Origin: Hyphomicrobiales bacterium
GTDB lineage: Bacteria > Pseudomonadota > Alphaproteobacteria > Rhizobiales > Beijerinckiaceae
Direction: 5' to 3'
Assembly: GCA_027488155.1 (NCBI GenBank)
Contig: JAIYCE010000020.1
Coordinates: 1 to 43,009, forward strand
DNA: 43,009 nt
The position numbers and the translations under genes were made by a program. Each line of letters opens with the position of its first letter. The stretch's first letter is position 1. The notes under the pieces are model-generated. The model ran no database searches. It worked only from the letters and a program-made list of their open reading frames with translations, and had not been told where the DNA came from. Positions 35,045 to 43,009 of this stretch are shown piece by piece.

Positions 35045-36729
35045 TCAATGATCCTTTCATCCGTTTCGGATGGTACCGCGAGGCGCATGGCGGCGCCGTC
35101 GGCCAGAGTTTCCAAAGCATCAATACGGTCGGCCTCGCGCGGTGGTTTGTCCCACCGCAATCGCGCAATGCGGGGAAATCGCATGGCGAGCCCTGATTTG
35201 TGCCGCGTCGAGCGTGACAGGCCCTCGAACGCGACCTCGAACACAAGCCCTTCATCGGGCGTATGCGTGACTTCGCGCACCGGGCCGAAGCGGTTGGTCG
35301 TGTTCCGCCGCACGAAAGCGTCGATCTGGCGCAATTCCGCGTCCGTGAAACCGAAATAGGCCTTTCCAACAGGGACAAGCTCATCGCCATGCGGCCCCGT
35401 CCGCCAAACCCCGAACGTGTAATCGGAATAGAAGGAGGAGCGCTTGCCATGCCCGCGCTGCGCATACATCAGCACAGCATCGACCGTGAAGGGATCACGC
35501 TTCCATTTGTACCAATAGCCTTTGGGGCGCCCCGGCAGATAGGCACTGTCGGCGCGTTTAAGCATCACGCCTTCGATGGCTTTGGCATCCGCTCCTAGGG
35601 CGGCGGGATCGCGCCGTGCGGCACGCAATTCATCCCATGTCCCGAAGGGCACCAGCGGCGATAGTTCGAGTCGGGCTGAACCGTGTTCGCGGACTATTTG
35701 GTTGAGCCGCGCGCGACGCTCGCCGAAAGGGGCCTCGCGCCAATCGCGCCCATCTGCGAAGAGAAGATCGTAAGCGCGGATCGCCGCAGGAAAATCCTGC
35801 ACCATTTTAGCCGTCACCGCCGTGCGGTTGAGGCGCTTTTGCAGCGTGTTGAAGTCCTGCACGGCGCCATCGCGGATAATCAGGAGTTCACCATCAATGG
35901 CCGCATTGATACCGGCGAGCGCTTCGGCGAGATCGGGAAAAGCGTTCGAGATATCATCGCCTGTGCGCGAATAAAGTCGCGTGACGATGCGTCCATCCTC
36001 ATCTGCAGCGGAAACCGCTTGGACGCGAATACCGTCCCACTTCCATTCGGCCACAAAATCTTTTGCATCGAGAGTGTCGAAATCACTATCTTCGATCGCA
36101 TGGGCCAACATCACCGGGCGGAACGGTGCAGGATCGGAATGTTCGGGCCGTGGCCCACGACCTTCAGCCCATGCAAACAATTCGCGATAGGGCGGGCTGA
36201 CACCATGCCAGACATCTTCGATGGCATCGGGAGCGTGCGGCCCCAGTGCAGCGATCGCCGTTTTCGCAAGCCGCGCCGAAACACCGATCCGCAATCCGCC
36301 TGTGATGAGTTTCAGCAAGGCCCAGCGCCCGGTCTCGTCAAGTGCGTCGAGCCAAGCGGCGAGCCGATTTGGCAATTCGGCTTTGCCAAGTGTAGCCAGT
36401 GTTTCCACGACAGTGCTGAGAGAAGGGTGTTCCGGAACGTCGTCATGTGGCCGCGCCGCAGCCGGCCAGATCAAGGCCGCTGTTTCCGAAAGATCGCCGA
36501 TAAAATCGTAAGAGAGGCCGAACAGGACCGGATCAGTGCGCGCGCTCACCAGCGTGCGAATCAAGGCGGGCTTGGCATTTTTGAACGAGAGCGAACCTGT
36601 CAGCGCTGCCAGCGCATAGCCGCGCTCTGTATCGTGCGTCGATGCAAAATAATCGCGCAATAGAATGAGTTTTGCATTGCGCCTTGGTTCATAGGCCAAC
36701 CGATCGATAAGTGTGGCGAAACGATTCAT
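35041..36729 (-). CDS. ATP-dependent DNA ligase, ligase-associated DNA repair cluster
   Basis: 562-residue ATP-dependent ligase of the group with an N-terminal DNA-binding domain (about 1-190), nucleotidyltransferase domain (about 200-410) and OB domain (about 411-560). The AMP-accepting Lys230 is in FVAEWKWDGIRVQ; motif IV region IEGVMLKRADSAYL and motif V YWYKWKRD follow. It is the ligase of the conserved bacterial cluster that also encodes an MBL exonuclease, an Lhr-type helicase and the PdeM nuclease, and is separate from the essential NAD-dependent LigA. Overlaps exo and the downstream membrane gene by 4 bases each. Confidence 0.93.
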   Translation of the reverse strand: MNRFATLIDRLAYEPRRNAKLILLRDYFASTHDTERGYALAALTGSLSFKNAKPALIRTLVSARTDPVLFGLSYDFIGDLSETAALIWPAAARPHDDVPEHPSLSTVVETLATLGKAELPNRLAAWLDALDETGRWALLKLITGGLRIGVSARLAKTAIAALGPHAPDAIEDVWHGVSPPYRELFAWAEGRGPRPEHSDPAPFRPVMLAHAIEDSDFDTLDAKDFVAEWKWDGIRVQAVSAADEDGRIVTRLYSRTGDDISNAFPDLAEALAGINAAIDGELLIIRDGAVQDFNTLQKRLNRTAVTAKMVQDFPAAIRAYDLLFADGRDWREAPFGERRARLNQIVREHGSARLELSPLVPFGTWDELRAARRDPAALGADAKAIEGVMLKRADSAYLPGRPKGYWYKWKRDPFTVDAVLMYAQRGHGKRSSFYSDYTFGVWRTGPHGDELVPVGKAYFGFTDAELRQIDAFVRRNTTNRFGPVREVTHTPDEGLVFEVAFEGLSRSTRHKSGLAMRFPRIARLRWDKPPREADRIDALETLADGAAMRLAVPSETDERIIE

Positions 36730-37763
36730 AGTAAACCGCTCTCTTGCGCCAGCGGAGGCTCGGCCTCACCCTCGTCGCCATAACCCACCATATGCAAAGG
36801 CTGCGCGCGCAGGCCTTGCACATGGCACCAATGCACGAGTGCATCTTCCGCCCCATGAGTAACCCAGATCTCATGCGCTCCTGTTTCTTGTATGGTGCGG
36901 CACAGATCGTCCCAATCAGCGTGATCGGATACAACAAGCGGGAGTTCGACGCCGCGCTGCCGCGCGCGCGCGCGGATACGCATCCAGCCCGAAGCAAAGG
37001 CGGTGATGGGATCGGCAAAGCGTCGCGTCCAACGATCCTGAATGGCTGAGGGCGGACAGATCACAATCTCACCGGCAAGCGCTCCATCACCGGGACTGAT
37101 TTTGCGTATCTCGCCAAGATCGATTCCATGCGCTTGATAAAGCCGCGTCAGATTTTCAAGCGCGCCGTGAATGTAGATTGGCTTTTCATAACCGGCCTGC
37201 CGGATCAGCGCCATCAAGCGTTGCGCTTTCCCCAAAGCATAAGCACCGATGAGATGTGTCTGTTGAGGAAACTGCGCCAAGGAGTGCAGTAATTTCTGCA
37301 CTTCATCGCTAAGCGGTGGATGGCGAAAGACGGGCAGACCGAATGTCGCTTCGGTGACGAACACATCGCAGGGCACGACTTCGAAAGCTGCACAGGTTGG
37401 GTCCGCAGCGCGCTTGTAATCGCCCGATACGACGATGCGCAGTGGGCCTGCTTCGACAAGAATTTGCGCTGAACCAAGGACGTGACCGGCGGGTACAAAG
37501 CGGAACTTGGTATCGCCGAGCGTCACGCTTTCGCCATAGCCCACGGCTTGGGTCGATCCGGCGAAGTTCGCACCGTAGCGCACACTCATAATGGCGAGTG
37601 TTTCGGGTGTGGCGAGCACAGCGCCATGGCCGGCGCGGGCATGGTCCGAGTGGCCATGCGTAATCAGCGCGCGCGCCACCGGCCGCACCGGATCGATGAA
37701 GACGTCGGCGGACGGGCAATAGAGGCCTTCAGGCAGAACCTTCAGCAAATCGGTCGGGCGCAT
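36726..37763 (-). CDS. Ligase-associated DNA exonuclease (MBL fold)
   Basis: 345 residues, a metallo-beta-lactamase fold nuclease related to the SNM1/CPSF group. Metal ligands in THGHSDHARAG (His36, His38, Asp40, His41), GHVLGSAQI, SGDYKR and the later SDHADW. The protein matches the exonuclease found with the ATP-dependent ligase in bacterial repair clusters. The ATG at 37763 (MRPTDLLKVLPEGLYCP) fits the family; the frame to 38000 overlaps the divergent gene. Coupled to the ligase by a 4-base overlap. 50 bases separate it from the methyltransferase gene. Confidence 0.92.
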   Translation of the reverse strand: MRPTDLLKVLPEGLYCPSADVFIDPVRPVARALITHGHSDHARAGHGAVLATPETLAIMSVRYGANFAGSTQAVGYGESVTLGDTKFRFVPAGHVLGSAQILVEAGPLRIVVSGDYKRAADPTCAAFEVVPCDVFVTEATFGLPVFRHPPLSDEVQKLLHSLAQFPQQTHLIGAYALGKAQRLMALIRQAGYEKPIYIHGALENLTRLYQAHGIDLGEIRKISPGDGALAGEIVICPPSAIQDRWTRRFADPITAFASGWMRIRARARQRGVELPLVVSDHADWDDLCRTIQETGAHEIWVTHGAEDALVHWCHVQGLRAQPLHMVGYGDEGEAEPPLAQESGLL

Positions 37764-37813
37764 CCCCCACAGATAGGCTTTACCGGCGGGGATGGAAGCG
37801 CGATAAGCCCGCA

Positions 37814-38716
37814 ATGTCCTCCTCTTTGCTTTCCTCTGGCGATCTTTTGGCTGACCGCCGTTATGCTTACGCCATGTCTGCGGCGAAGGATGGCGATCAC
37901 GAAGCTGCAGCCGACTTGTTAGAGCAGACGCTCGAAATCGTGCCCAACTGGCCGCCCGCGCTGCTGGCGCTGGGCGATGCGCACCTCGCGCTCGGCGCAT
38001 CGGACGCTGCCATCTTGGCCTGGCAGAAAGCGCTCGAAGGAGAACCGGAAGACCGGCTTGGGGCTCGCCCGCGTTTGGCGCGGCTCGGCATTGGCGTGGT
38101 AGAAAACGCCGTCAGCGACGCCTATATTCGCGCCCTCTTCGACGATTATGCCAACCGCTTCGACAGCCATTTGCGAGGCGCGCTCGCCTATTCGGGGCCT
38201 GAAACCATCATGGCCGCGCTTGATCGGCTGGTACCTGATGCGCGCTTCACCCGCGTTCTCGATCTCGGCTGCGGCACCGGCTTGATGGGCGCGGCGATCC
38301 GCGCGCGGGCCGATTGGCTCGGCGGTTGCGATCTGTCGCCCGCCATGGTCACAAGGGCCGAGGCCAAGGCAATCTATGACGCACTCCGGGCTGAAGCCCT
38401 CCTGACTTATCTCGCAGATCAGAGCGCCGATCTCGTCCTTGCCGCCGATGTGCTCGTCTATATCGGCGATCTCGCGCCCGTCTTCGCCGCTGTCGCAGGC
38501 GCTCTCCCGCCCGATGGCCTGTTTGCCTTCACCGTCCAAAAGGGCGCCGACGGCATCTTGTTGGGCGAGGATCTGCGCTACGCCCATTCGCCCGATCGCC
38601 TTCGCCTGTGGGCGATAGAGAATGGCTTTGAGGTTGTGACGCTTGACGATTGCGCCACGCGGCTCGATCGCGGTGTGCCGGTAGCCGGGTTCGTCTGCAT
38701 CCTCCGCAAGGTGTGA
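37814..38716 (+). CDS. TPR-containing class I SAM-dependent methyltransferase
   Basis: 300 residues in two parts. The N-terminal about 85 residues hold TPR-like helices (AAADLLEQTLEIVPNWPPALLALGDAHLALG and a following partial repeat). From about 98, IRALFDDYANRFDSHLRGAL leads into a class I methyltransferase domain with motif I VLDLGCGTGLMGAA (about 147-160), motif II GGCDLSPAM and motif IV LVLAADVLVYIGDL. The substrate is unknown; this architecture resembles COG4976-type predicted methyltransferases. It lies between the two halves of the DNA repair cluster, divergent from exo and 48 bases upstream of lhr on the same strand. Confidence 0.88.
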   Translation: MSSSLLSSGDLLADRRYAYAMSAAKDGDHEAAADLLEQTLEIVPNWPPALLALGDAHLALGASDAAILAWQKALEGEPEDRLGARPRLARLGIGVVENAVSDAYIRALFDDYANRFDSHLRGALAYSGPETIMAALDRLVPDARFTRVLDLGCGTGLMGAAIRARADWLGGCDLSPAMVTRAEAKAIYDALRAEALLTYLADQSADLVLAADVLVYIGDLAPVFAAVAGALPPDGLFAFTVQKGADGILLGEDLRYAHSPDRLRLWAIENGFEVVTLDDCATRLDRGVPVAGFVCILRKV

Positions 38717-38764
38717 AACCCGGCAAAGGATGACAGGGGCCGTCGGCGACCCTAAATCTGTCCC

Positions 38765-41248
38765 ATGCCTGCGCCTCAGCAAAACCTTCTGCCACCCGCG
38801 TTCCGTGACTGGTTCGCCGCGCGGGGCTGGGAGCCGCGCGCGCATCAATTGGCGCTGCTCGACGCCGCCGACCGCAATGCCTCAGCTCTGCTCGTGGCAC
38901 CAACCGGTGCTGGCAAGACGCTCGCAGGCTTTCTCCCGTCGCTCACGCAAATCACGCGCAGGCGTAACCGGCGCGGCCTGCATACGCTCTATCTCTCGCC
39001 CTTGAAGGCGCTGGCCGTCGACATTGCGCGCAATCTCGAGACGCCAGTGCGCGAGATGAATCTGCCTATTCGGATCGAGACGCGTACGGGCGATACATCC
39101 GCCCACAAAAAGGCGCGGCAGAAAACGAGTCCACCTGACATTTTGCTGACGACGCCCGAGCAGCTTTCTCTACTCCTATCGCACAAGGATGCGGGTGAAT
39201 TTTTCGGCACGCTCGATACGATCGTTCTCGACGAGTTGCATGCGCTCGTGACATCCAAGCGCGGCGATCTATTGTCGCTCGCGCTGTCGCGCCTTTGGGC
39301 GCTCGCGCCGCAGGCGCGCATGGTGGGCTTGTCCGCCACCGTCCGCGAGCCCGAGACATTGGCGCGCTTTCTCGTGCCGCAGGATGGCATCACGCCACAG
39401 GCCGAGATCGTCACTGTGCAAGGAGGCGCACGCCCGCGAATCGGAATTCTCGAAACGGCGCGGGCGCTGCCACTTGCAGGCCATACCGCGCTCGCGGCCA
39501 TGGGCGAAATCTATCGCGCGATCGAAGCGCACAAACTTTCGCTCGTCTTCGTCAATACGCGGATGCAGGCTGAATTCGTATTTCAGGAATTATGGCGCAT
39601 CAATGAGCAGGGCCTTCCGATTGCGCTGCATCATGGGTCGCTCGATGCCGGACAACGTCGTAAGGTCGAAGCGGCGATGAGTGCCGGAAAACTGCGCGCT
39701 GTCGTGTGCACGGCAACGCTTGATCTCGGGATCGATTGGGGCGATGTCGATTGCGTCATCAATGTTGGAGCACCGAAAGGTGCAAGCCGTCTGATGCAGC
39801 GGATCGGCCGCGCCAATCACCGGCTTGACGAACCGTCCAAGGCCATTCTAGTTCCTGCCAATCGGTTTGAGATTTTGGAATGCCGCGCCGCGCTCGATGC
39901 CGTGGAAGAAGCAGCGCAGGATACACCAGATCCTCGCATGGGCGCACTTGACGTTTTGGCACAACATGTTCTTGGCATGGCCTGCGCCGCGCCTTTTCAG
40001 GCCGACGATCTCTTCGCCGAGGTCACACGCGCACAGCCTTATGAAATGCTAACGCGCATACGTTTCGATGCCGTACTCGATTTTGTCGCCACCGGCGGCT
40101 ACGCTCTCAAGAATTATGATCGATTTGCCCGTATCAGGCAGGGTACGGATGGACAATGGCGCGTGTCCAATCCGCGAACTGCGCAACAATACCGGATGAA
40201 TATCGGCACAATCATCGAAGCGACGATGATGAAGGTACGTCTCGGACGTATGGTGAAGGGTACCGATACGTTGCGGGGTGGTCGCATTCTGGGTGAGGTT
40301 GAGGATTACTTTGCCGAGACGCTCGCTCCCGGCGATACATTCATCTTTGCCGGAGAGATTTTACGTTTTGAAGGGATCGCTACCAATGAAGTGATCGTCA
40401 CACGTTCGAAACCCGGCACCGATCCCAAAATTCCATCTTGGGCGGGTGGCAAGTTTCCGCTCTCAACCTTTCTTGCAGCCCGTGTGCGCGCAATGATCGC
40501 AGCACCCGCTGAATGGAAAAAGCTGCCGAAGCAGGCCAGCGATTGGCTCGCCATGCAGCAGAAAAAATCAATCTTGCCGCCGCGAGATAAGCTTCTTGTC
40601 GAAACCTATCCGCGTGGTAATCGGTTTTATCTGGTGGCCTATTCGTTCGAGGGTCGGCTTGCGCACCAAACGCTTGGCATGTTGCTCACCCGTCGGCTCG
40701 AACGTCTCAGGCTGAAACCGCTCGGTTTCGTCTGTAATGATTATGCGCTAGCCATCTGGGGCATGAGCGATCTCTCTGCCTCTATCGAAAAAGGGCGTCT
40801 CGATCTCGACGCACTGTTTGCGCGCGACATGCTGGGCGACGATCTCGAGGAATGGCTCGAAGAATCTGCGTTGATGAAGCGCACCTTTCGGAATTGCGCG
40901 ATCATATCAGGGCTTACGCCACGCCGCTTTCCCGGCGATGAAAAGACGGGACGTCAGATGACGATCTCGACCGATCTCATCTATGACGTGCTGCGGCGTC
41001 ATCAGCCCGATCACATTCTGCTAAAGGCCGCGCGCGAGGATGCAGCAACGGGGCTGCTCGATCTCAAGCGTCTGTCTGACATGCTGGCGCGCGTGGAAGG
41101 CCAAATTCTTCACAAGCCGCTTGCGCGTGTGTCTCCGCTGGCGATTTCAGTCATGCTAGAAATAGGCCGTGAAGCGGTCTATGGCGAAGCGGCGGAAACG
41201 ATTCTGGAAGAGGCAGAATCGGCGTTAATGGATGAAGCTTTGGCATGA
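38765..41248 (+). CDS. Ligase-associated DEXH-box DNA helicase (Lhr-core type)
   Basis: 827 residues, 3'-5' superfamily 2 helicase. Motif I APTGAGKT (45-52), motif II DELH (156-159), motif III SAT (in MVGLSATVREP) and motif VI QRIGRANHRLDE, followed by the winged-helix and Lhr-core domains. The length of about 820 is that of the Lhr-core form without the long extension of actinobacterial Lhr. Known to be encoded next to the ligase-associated nucleases. The start ATG overlaps no gene; the stop overlaps the pdeM ATG by 4 bases. Confidence 0.93.
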   Translation: MPAPQQNLLPPAFRDWFAARGWEPRAHQLALLDAADRNASALLVAPTGAGKTLAGFLPSLTQITRRRNRRGLHTLYLSPLKALAVDIARNLETPVREMNLPIRIETRTGDTSAHKKARQKTSPPDILLTTPEQLSLLLSHKDAGEFFGTLDTIVLDELHALVTSKRGDLLSLALSRLWALAPQARMVGLSATVREPETLARFLVPQDGITPQAEIVTVQGGARPRIGILETARALPLAGHTALAAMGEIYRAIEAHKLSLVFVNTRMQAEFVFQELWRINEQGLPIALHHGSLDAGQRRKVEAAMSAGKLRAVVCTATLDLGIDWGDVDCVINVGAPKGASRLMQRIGRANHRLDEPSKAILVPANRFEILECRAALDAVEEAAQDTPDPRMGALDVLAQHVLGMACAAPFQADDLFAEVTRAQPYEMLTRIRFDAVLDFVATGGYALKNYDRFARIRQGTDGQWRVSNPRTAQQYRMNIGTIIEATMMKVRLGRMVKGTDTLRGGRILGEVEDYFAETLAPGDTFIFAGEILRFEGIATNEVIVTRSKPGTDPKIPSWAGGKFPLSTFLAARVRAMIAAPAEWKKLPKQASDWLAMQQKKSILPPRDKLLVETYPRGNRFYLVAYSFEGRLAHQTLGMLLTRRLERLRLKPLGFVCNDYALAIWGMSDLSASIEKGRLDLDALFARDMLGDDLEEWLEESALMKRTFRNCAIISGLTPRRFPGDEKTGRQMTISTDLIYDVLRRHQPDHILLKAAREDAATGLLDLKRLSDMLARVEGQILHKPLARVSPLAISVMLEIGREAVYGEAAETILEEAESALMDEALA

Positions 41249-41949
41249 GCGCAGCGAACGCAACGATGCAGACGGAGACGGTGATCGCACTCGGTGGCGT
41301 CGATTTCATCGCCGATGTATCCGGCGCTTTGTTCGATCCTGCGACGCGCACACTCATCGTTGCGGACTGCCATTTTGAGAAAGGCTCCGCCTTCACGCGG
41401 CTTGGTCATGTTCTGCCGCCTTTCGATACGCGCGATACGCTGATCCGCCTTGAGGCGGTCGCAAGCCGCTTGCGCCCCAAAATGATCGTCTCGCTTGGCG
41501 ACGGTTTTCACGATCGTGCAGCCGCGTTGCGTCTTTCGGAAGACGACGTCGCGCGGCTGCACGCGCTCGCTCGCATCGCCGATCTGGTCTGGATTGCGGG
41601 CAATCACGATCCTGAGGCGGTTACGACTCTGCCGGGCCACTCTGTGATGGAATTGGCGCTTGGTGGCATCATGTTACGGCACGAACCGGGCGGCGCAGGT
41701 GATTTTGAAATTGCAGGCCATCTACACCCGGCAGCGAAGATCGCCGGGCGTGGCCGCGCCGTTCGGCGACGCTGTTTCGTTAGCGACGGCCGGCGCTGTA
41801 TTCTTCCCGCCTTTGGGGCCTATACGGGCGGGCTCAATATTCTCGATGAGGCCTTTGCGCCTTTTCTCGCGCGCGAGACATGGCGTATCCATGCGCTCGG
41901 GCGCGAACGCCTTTACGGCATCGCACCCGCTTTGTTGTTGAACGATTAA
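41245..41949 (+). CDS. pdeM: Ligase-associated DNA endonuclease PdeM (metallophosphoesterase)
   Basis: 234 residues of the calcineurin-like metallophosphoesterase fold. Metal motifs in order: VADCHFEKG (D-x-H), SLGDGFHDR (GD-x-x-D), AGNHDPE (GNHD) and GHLHPAAK (GHxH-type). Homologues are manganese-dependent DNA nucleases encoded with Lhr helicase. Start at 41245 overlaps the lhr stop by 4 bases; the stop TAA shares the TTAA of the convergent DUF3429 stop. Confidence 0.92.
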   Translation: MSAANATMQTETVIALGGVDFIADVSGALFDPATRTLIVADCHFEKGSAFTRLGHVLPPFDTRDTLIRLEAVASRLRPKMIVSLGDGFHDRAAALRLSEDDVARLHALARIADLVWIAGNHDPEAVTTLPGHSVMELALGGIMLRHEPGGAGDFEIAGHLHPAAKIAGRGRAVRRRCFVSDGRRCILPAFGAYTGGLNILDEAFAPFLARETWRIHALGRERLYGIAPALLLND

Positions 41950-42467
41950 GCCGGGATCGACAGGAACGGCCAGAGCGCAAGCGCTGTGATGAAACAGCCG
42001 ACGACGCCGACTGTCAGAATCGTCCGCAGCGTACCGAACCAGCGCGGCGCGTGCCCTTTTGTGACCAGCGCCACGTCGGCTACGCCGACAATAAGAAAGA
42101 TCGCGATCAGCCAAGTGATATCGTGCGGCTTGGGCAGAAACAGCGCGACCCAAGCGGCCAGCGGCACCACGACGGAGAGGATGAACATCCGTACGGCATG
42201 GGCTGAATTACCATGTTTCAAGGCGACGCCCCAGCGGATGCCGCCTAGAAATGCGAGGATGATGGCACCATAGGAGACGAGGACATCGCGCGCGTAGCCC
42301 GGCGTCCAACCGATGCGGCTTTCCATTTGCAAAGCGTAAAGTGCCGTCAAACCGATGAAGGGAATGAGCCCGAGGAGGCCAAGCCACAACGCCATGGGCG
42401 GGATTGAACGGTCATCGGTGTCGGCCTGAGGCTCATTATGGTGGGCATTCTGTGACATGAAACGCAT
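41946..42467 (-). CDS. DUF3429 domain-containing membrane protein
   Basis: 173 residues with five predicted helices (about 24-46, 59-78, 89-105, 112-130 and 145-168) after a short polar N-terminus. GLLGLIPFIGLTALYAL and the segment SYGAIILAFLGGIRWGVAL fit DUF3429. The function is unknown. The ATG at 42467 overlaps the stop of the upstream gene by one base (TGATG) and has AAGGGA 4 bases upstream; an inner ATG at 42458 is less likely. Confidence 0.85.
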   Translation of the reverse strand: MRFMSQNAHHNEPQADTDDRSIPPMALWLGLLGLIPFIGLTALYALQMESRIGWTPGYARDVLVSYGAIILAFLGGIRWGVALKHGNSAHAVRMFILSVVVPLAAWVALFLPKPHDITWLIAIFLIVGVADVALVTKGHAPRWFGTLRTILTVGVVGCFITALALWPFLSIPA

Positions 42468-43009
42468 CAATCCCTTCTGAAGATCACGCTGGCGAGCCAG
42501 CCGAAGCACAGCGCCATCGCGGCGGTGGCCATACCATACAAAACGCCATGATCGCGAGCCTCGCGGGCAATCAATTGTTCAAACCCGACTTTCCCGACGG
42601 TGAAGAAGGTTTCGGCCTGGGCAAGCCGGACGCCACCGGCAAAAAGCGAAACTTCGACATTATAGATGCCCAATGGCCCCGTGGCGGGTACATCAAGCGT
42701 GGCGCGGAAGACGTCGGGCGACAGGAAGGAGACATCGCGGTCGCGGATCGCATAGAGCCGGTCATCCTGCTTCAGTCGTATCAGCGCCGCCGCGAATCCA
42801 TCGGCCTGCACGGCACCCTTAGGCAGGATGTAGTTGTCGAACCGCATGCCGAAACGATCCAGGAATTCGCTGTCGACGATTTCGGTAAAAGGGCGCGTCG
42901 ATATCAATCCAAGTGTTGCTGGGATATTGGCGAATTTCTGCTGCTCGCGATTGAGCCAGATCGGACCAAAAAGTTCTTTCCGCCGTACGGTTACAAGTCC
43001 TGCCGGCCC
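42467..43009 (-). CDS. TIGR02186 family membrane-associated protein (partial, N-terminus outside window)
   Basis: About 180 C-terminal residues; the frame is open to the window edge at 43009, so the true start lies outside. The visible beginning, VTVRRKELFGPIWLNREQQKF followed by ISTRPFTEI, matches the TIGR02186 pattern. Near the end is a single membrane helix (VLYGMATAAMALCFGWLASVIF). The middle is a soluble, probably periplasmic, beta-rich region. In this order the gene commonly follows a TauE/SafE-type permease, which would lie beyond the edge; that is an inference. Coupled to DUF3429 by a one-base overlap. Confidence 0.85.
   Translation of the reverse strand, partial: GPAGLVTVRRKELFGPIWLNREQQKFANIPATLGLISTRPFTEIVDSEFLDRFGMRFDNYILPKGAVQADGFAAALIRLKQDDRLYAIRDRDVSFLSPDVFRATLDVPATGPLGIYNVEVSLFAGGVRLAQAETFFTVGKVGFEQLIAREARDHGVLYGMATAAMALCFGWLASVIFRRD

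Noticed and set aside
35683-36663. 326-codon plus-strand open frame opposite the DNA ligase
   Set aside because: Antisense to an intact ligase with all motifs; no recognisable domain and no ribosome site.
38800-38815. LexA-like box GTTC-N8-GTTC near the start of lhr
   Set aside because: The alphaproteobacterial site needs a 7-base spacer; this one has 8 and lies within the coding region, so it is not evidence for SOS control.
37919-38848. 309-codon minus-strand open frame opposite the methyltransferase and lhr start
   Set aside because: Antisense to a clear methyltransferase with its motifs; crosses the lhr start.

Overview
The window looks like ordinary chromosome of an alphaproteobacterium, most probably of the order Hyphomicrobiales (Rhizobiales). 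The evidence is: a CIRCE-controlled groES-groEL; the order rpmH-rnpA-yidC-engB-DUF423-argB-HAD-dapD-dapE typical of that order; def-fmt-truA; small order-typical proteins (DUF6460-like, TIGR02186, DUF2076, DUF1194); high GC and very dense packing. A family such as Beijerinckiaceae is possible, but the sequence alone does not settle it. I see no tRNA or rRNA gene, CRISPR array, insertion sequence, prophage or plasmid function, and no gene-free stretch over 300 bases.

Layout: 1-1030 groEL (cut by the window edge) and groES with a sigma70 promoter and CIRCE operator. 1068-4478: a DUF2076 protein, a LOG-type nucleosidase and a GNAT acetyltransferase on the minus strand, divergent from a MarR regulator and an NlpC/P60 SH3 hydrolase. 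4603-13364: a minus-strand nine-gene nucleoside import and breakdown operon (BMP binding protein, ABC ATPase, two permeases, cdd, purine nucleoside phosphorylase, deoC, deoA, ghrA-like dehydrogenase), with nearly every junction overlapping or a few bases apart. 13522-19020: a secreted vWA protein, hrpB, a small acidic protein and rmuC. 18563-20797: def-fmt-truA. 20782-28274: the dapE-to-rpmH block, read on the minus strand from a good promoter. 28378-33947: DUF4239 membrane protein, an XRE/S24-like regulator, DUF952-pyrD, a MATE exporter with a DUF6460-like partner, and an alpha/beta hydrolase. 33948-41949: an orphan response regulator, a small membrane protein, and the ligase-associated DNA repair cluster (exonuclease and ligase on one side; TPR-methyltransferase, Lhr-type helicase and PdeM on the other). 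41946-43009: DUF3429 protein and a TIGR02186 protein cut by the window edge.

The nucleoside operon can import nucleosides, deaminate cytidine, phosphorolyse purine and thymidine nucleosides and cleave deoxyribose-5-phosphate; no phosphopentomutase, uracil phosphoribosyltransferase or regulator gene is present in it. The dap/argB block mixes lysine and arginine synthesis with ribosome and membrane biogenesis. The repair cluster groups a helicase, two nucleases and an ATP-dependent ligase.

The most interesting points are the divergent repair cluster with an inserted TPR-methyltransferase and a ligase-coupled membrane protein, an S24-like regulator lacking its catalytic dyad, likely leaderless def and small-protein transcripts, a 14-bp perfect palindrome before the small acidic gene, and seven convergent gene pairs with essentially no space for a terminator. 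I found no clearly new multi-gene system.
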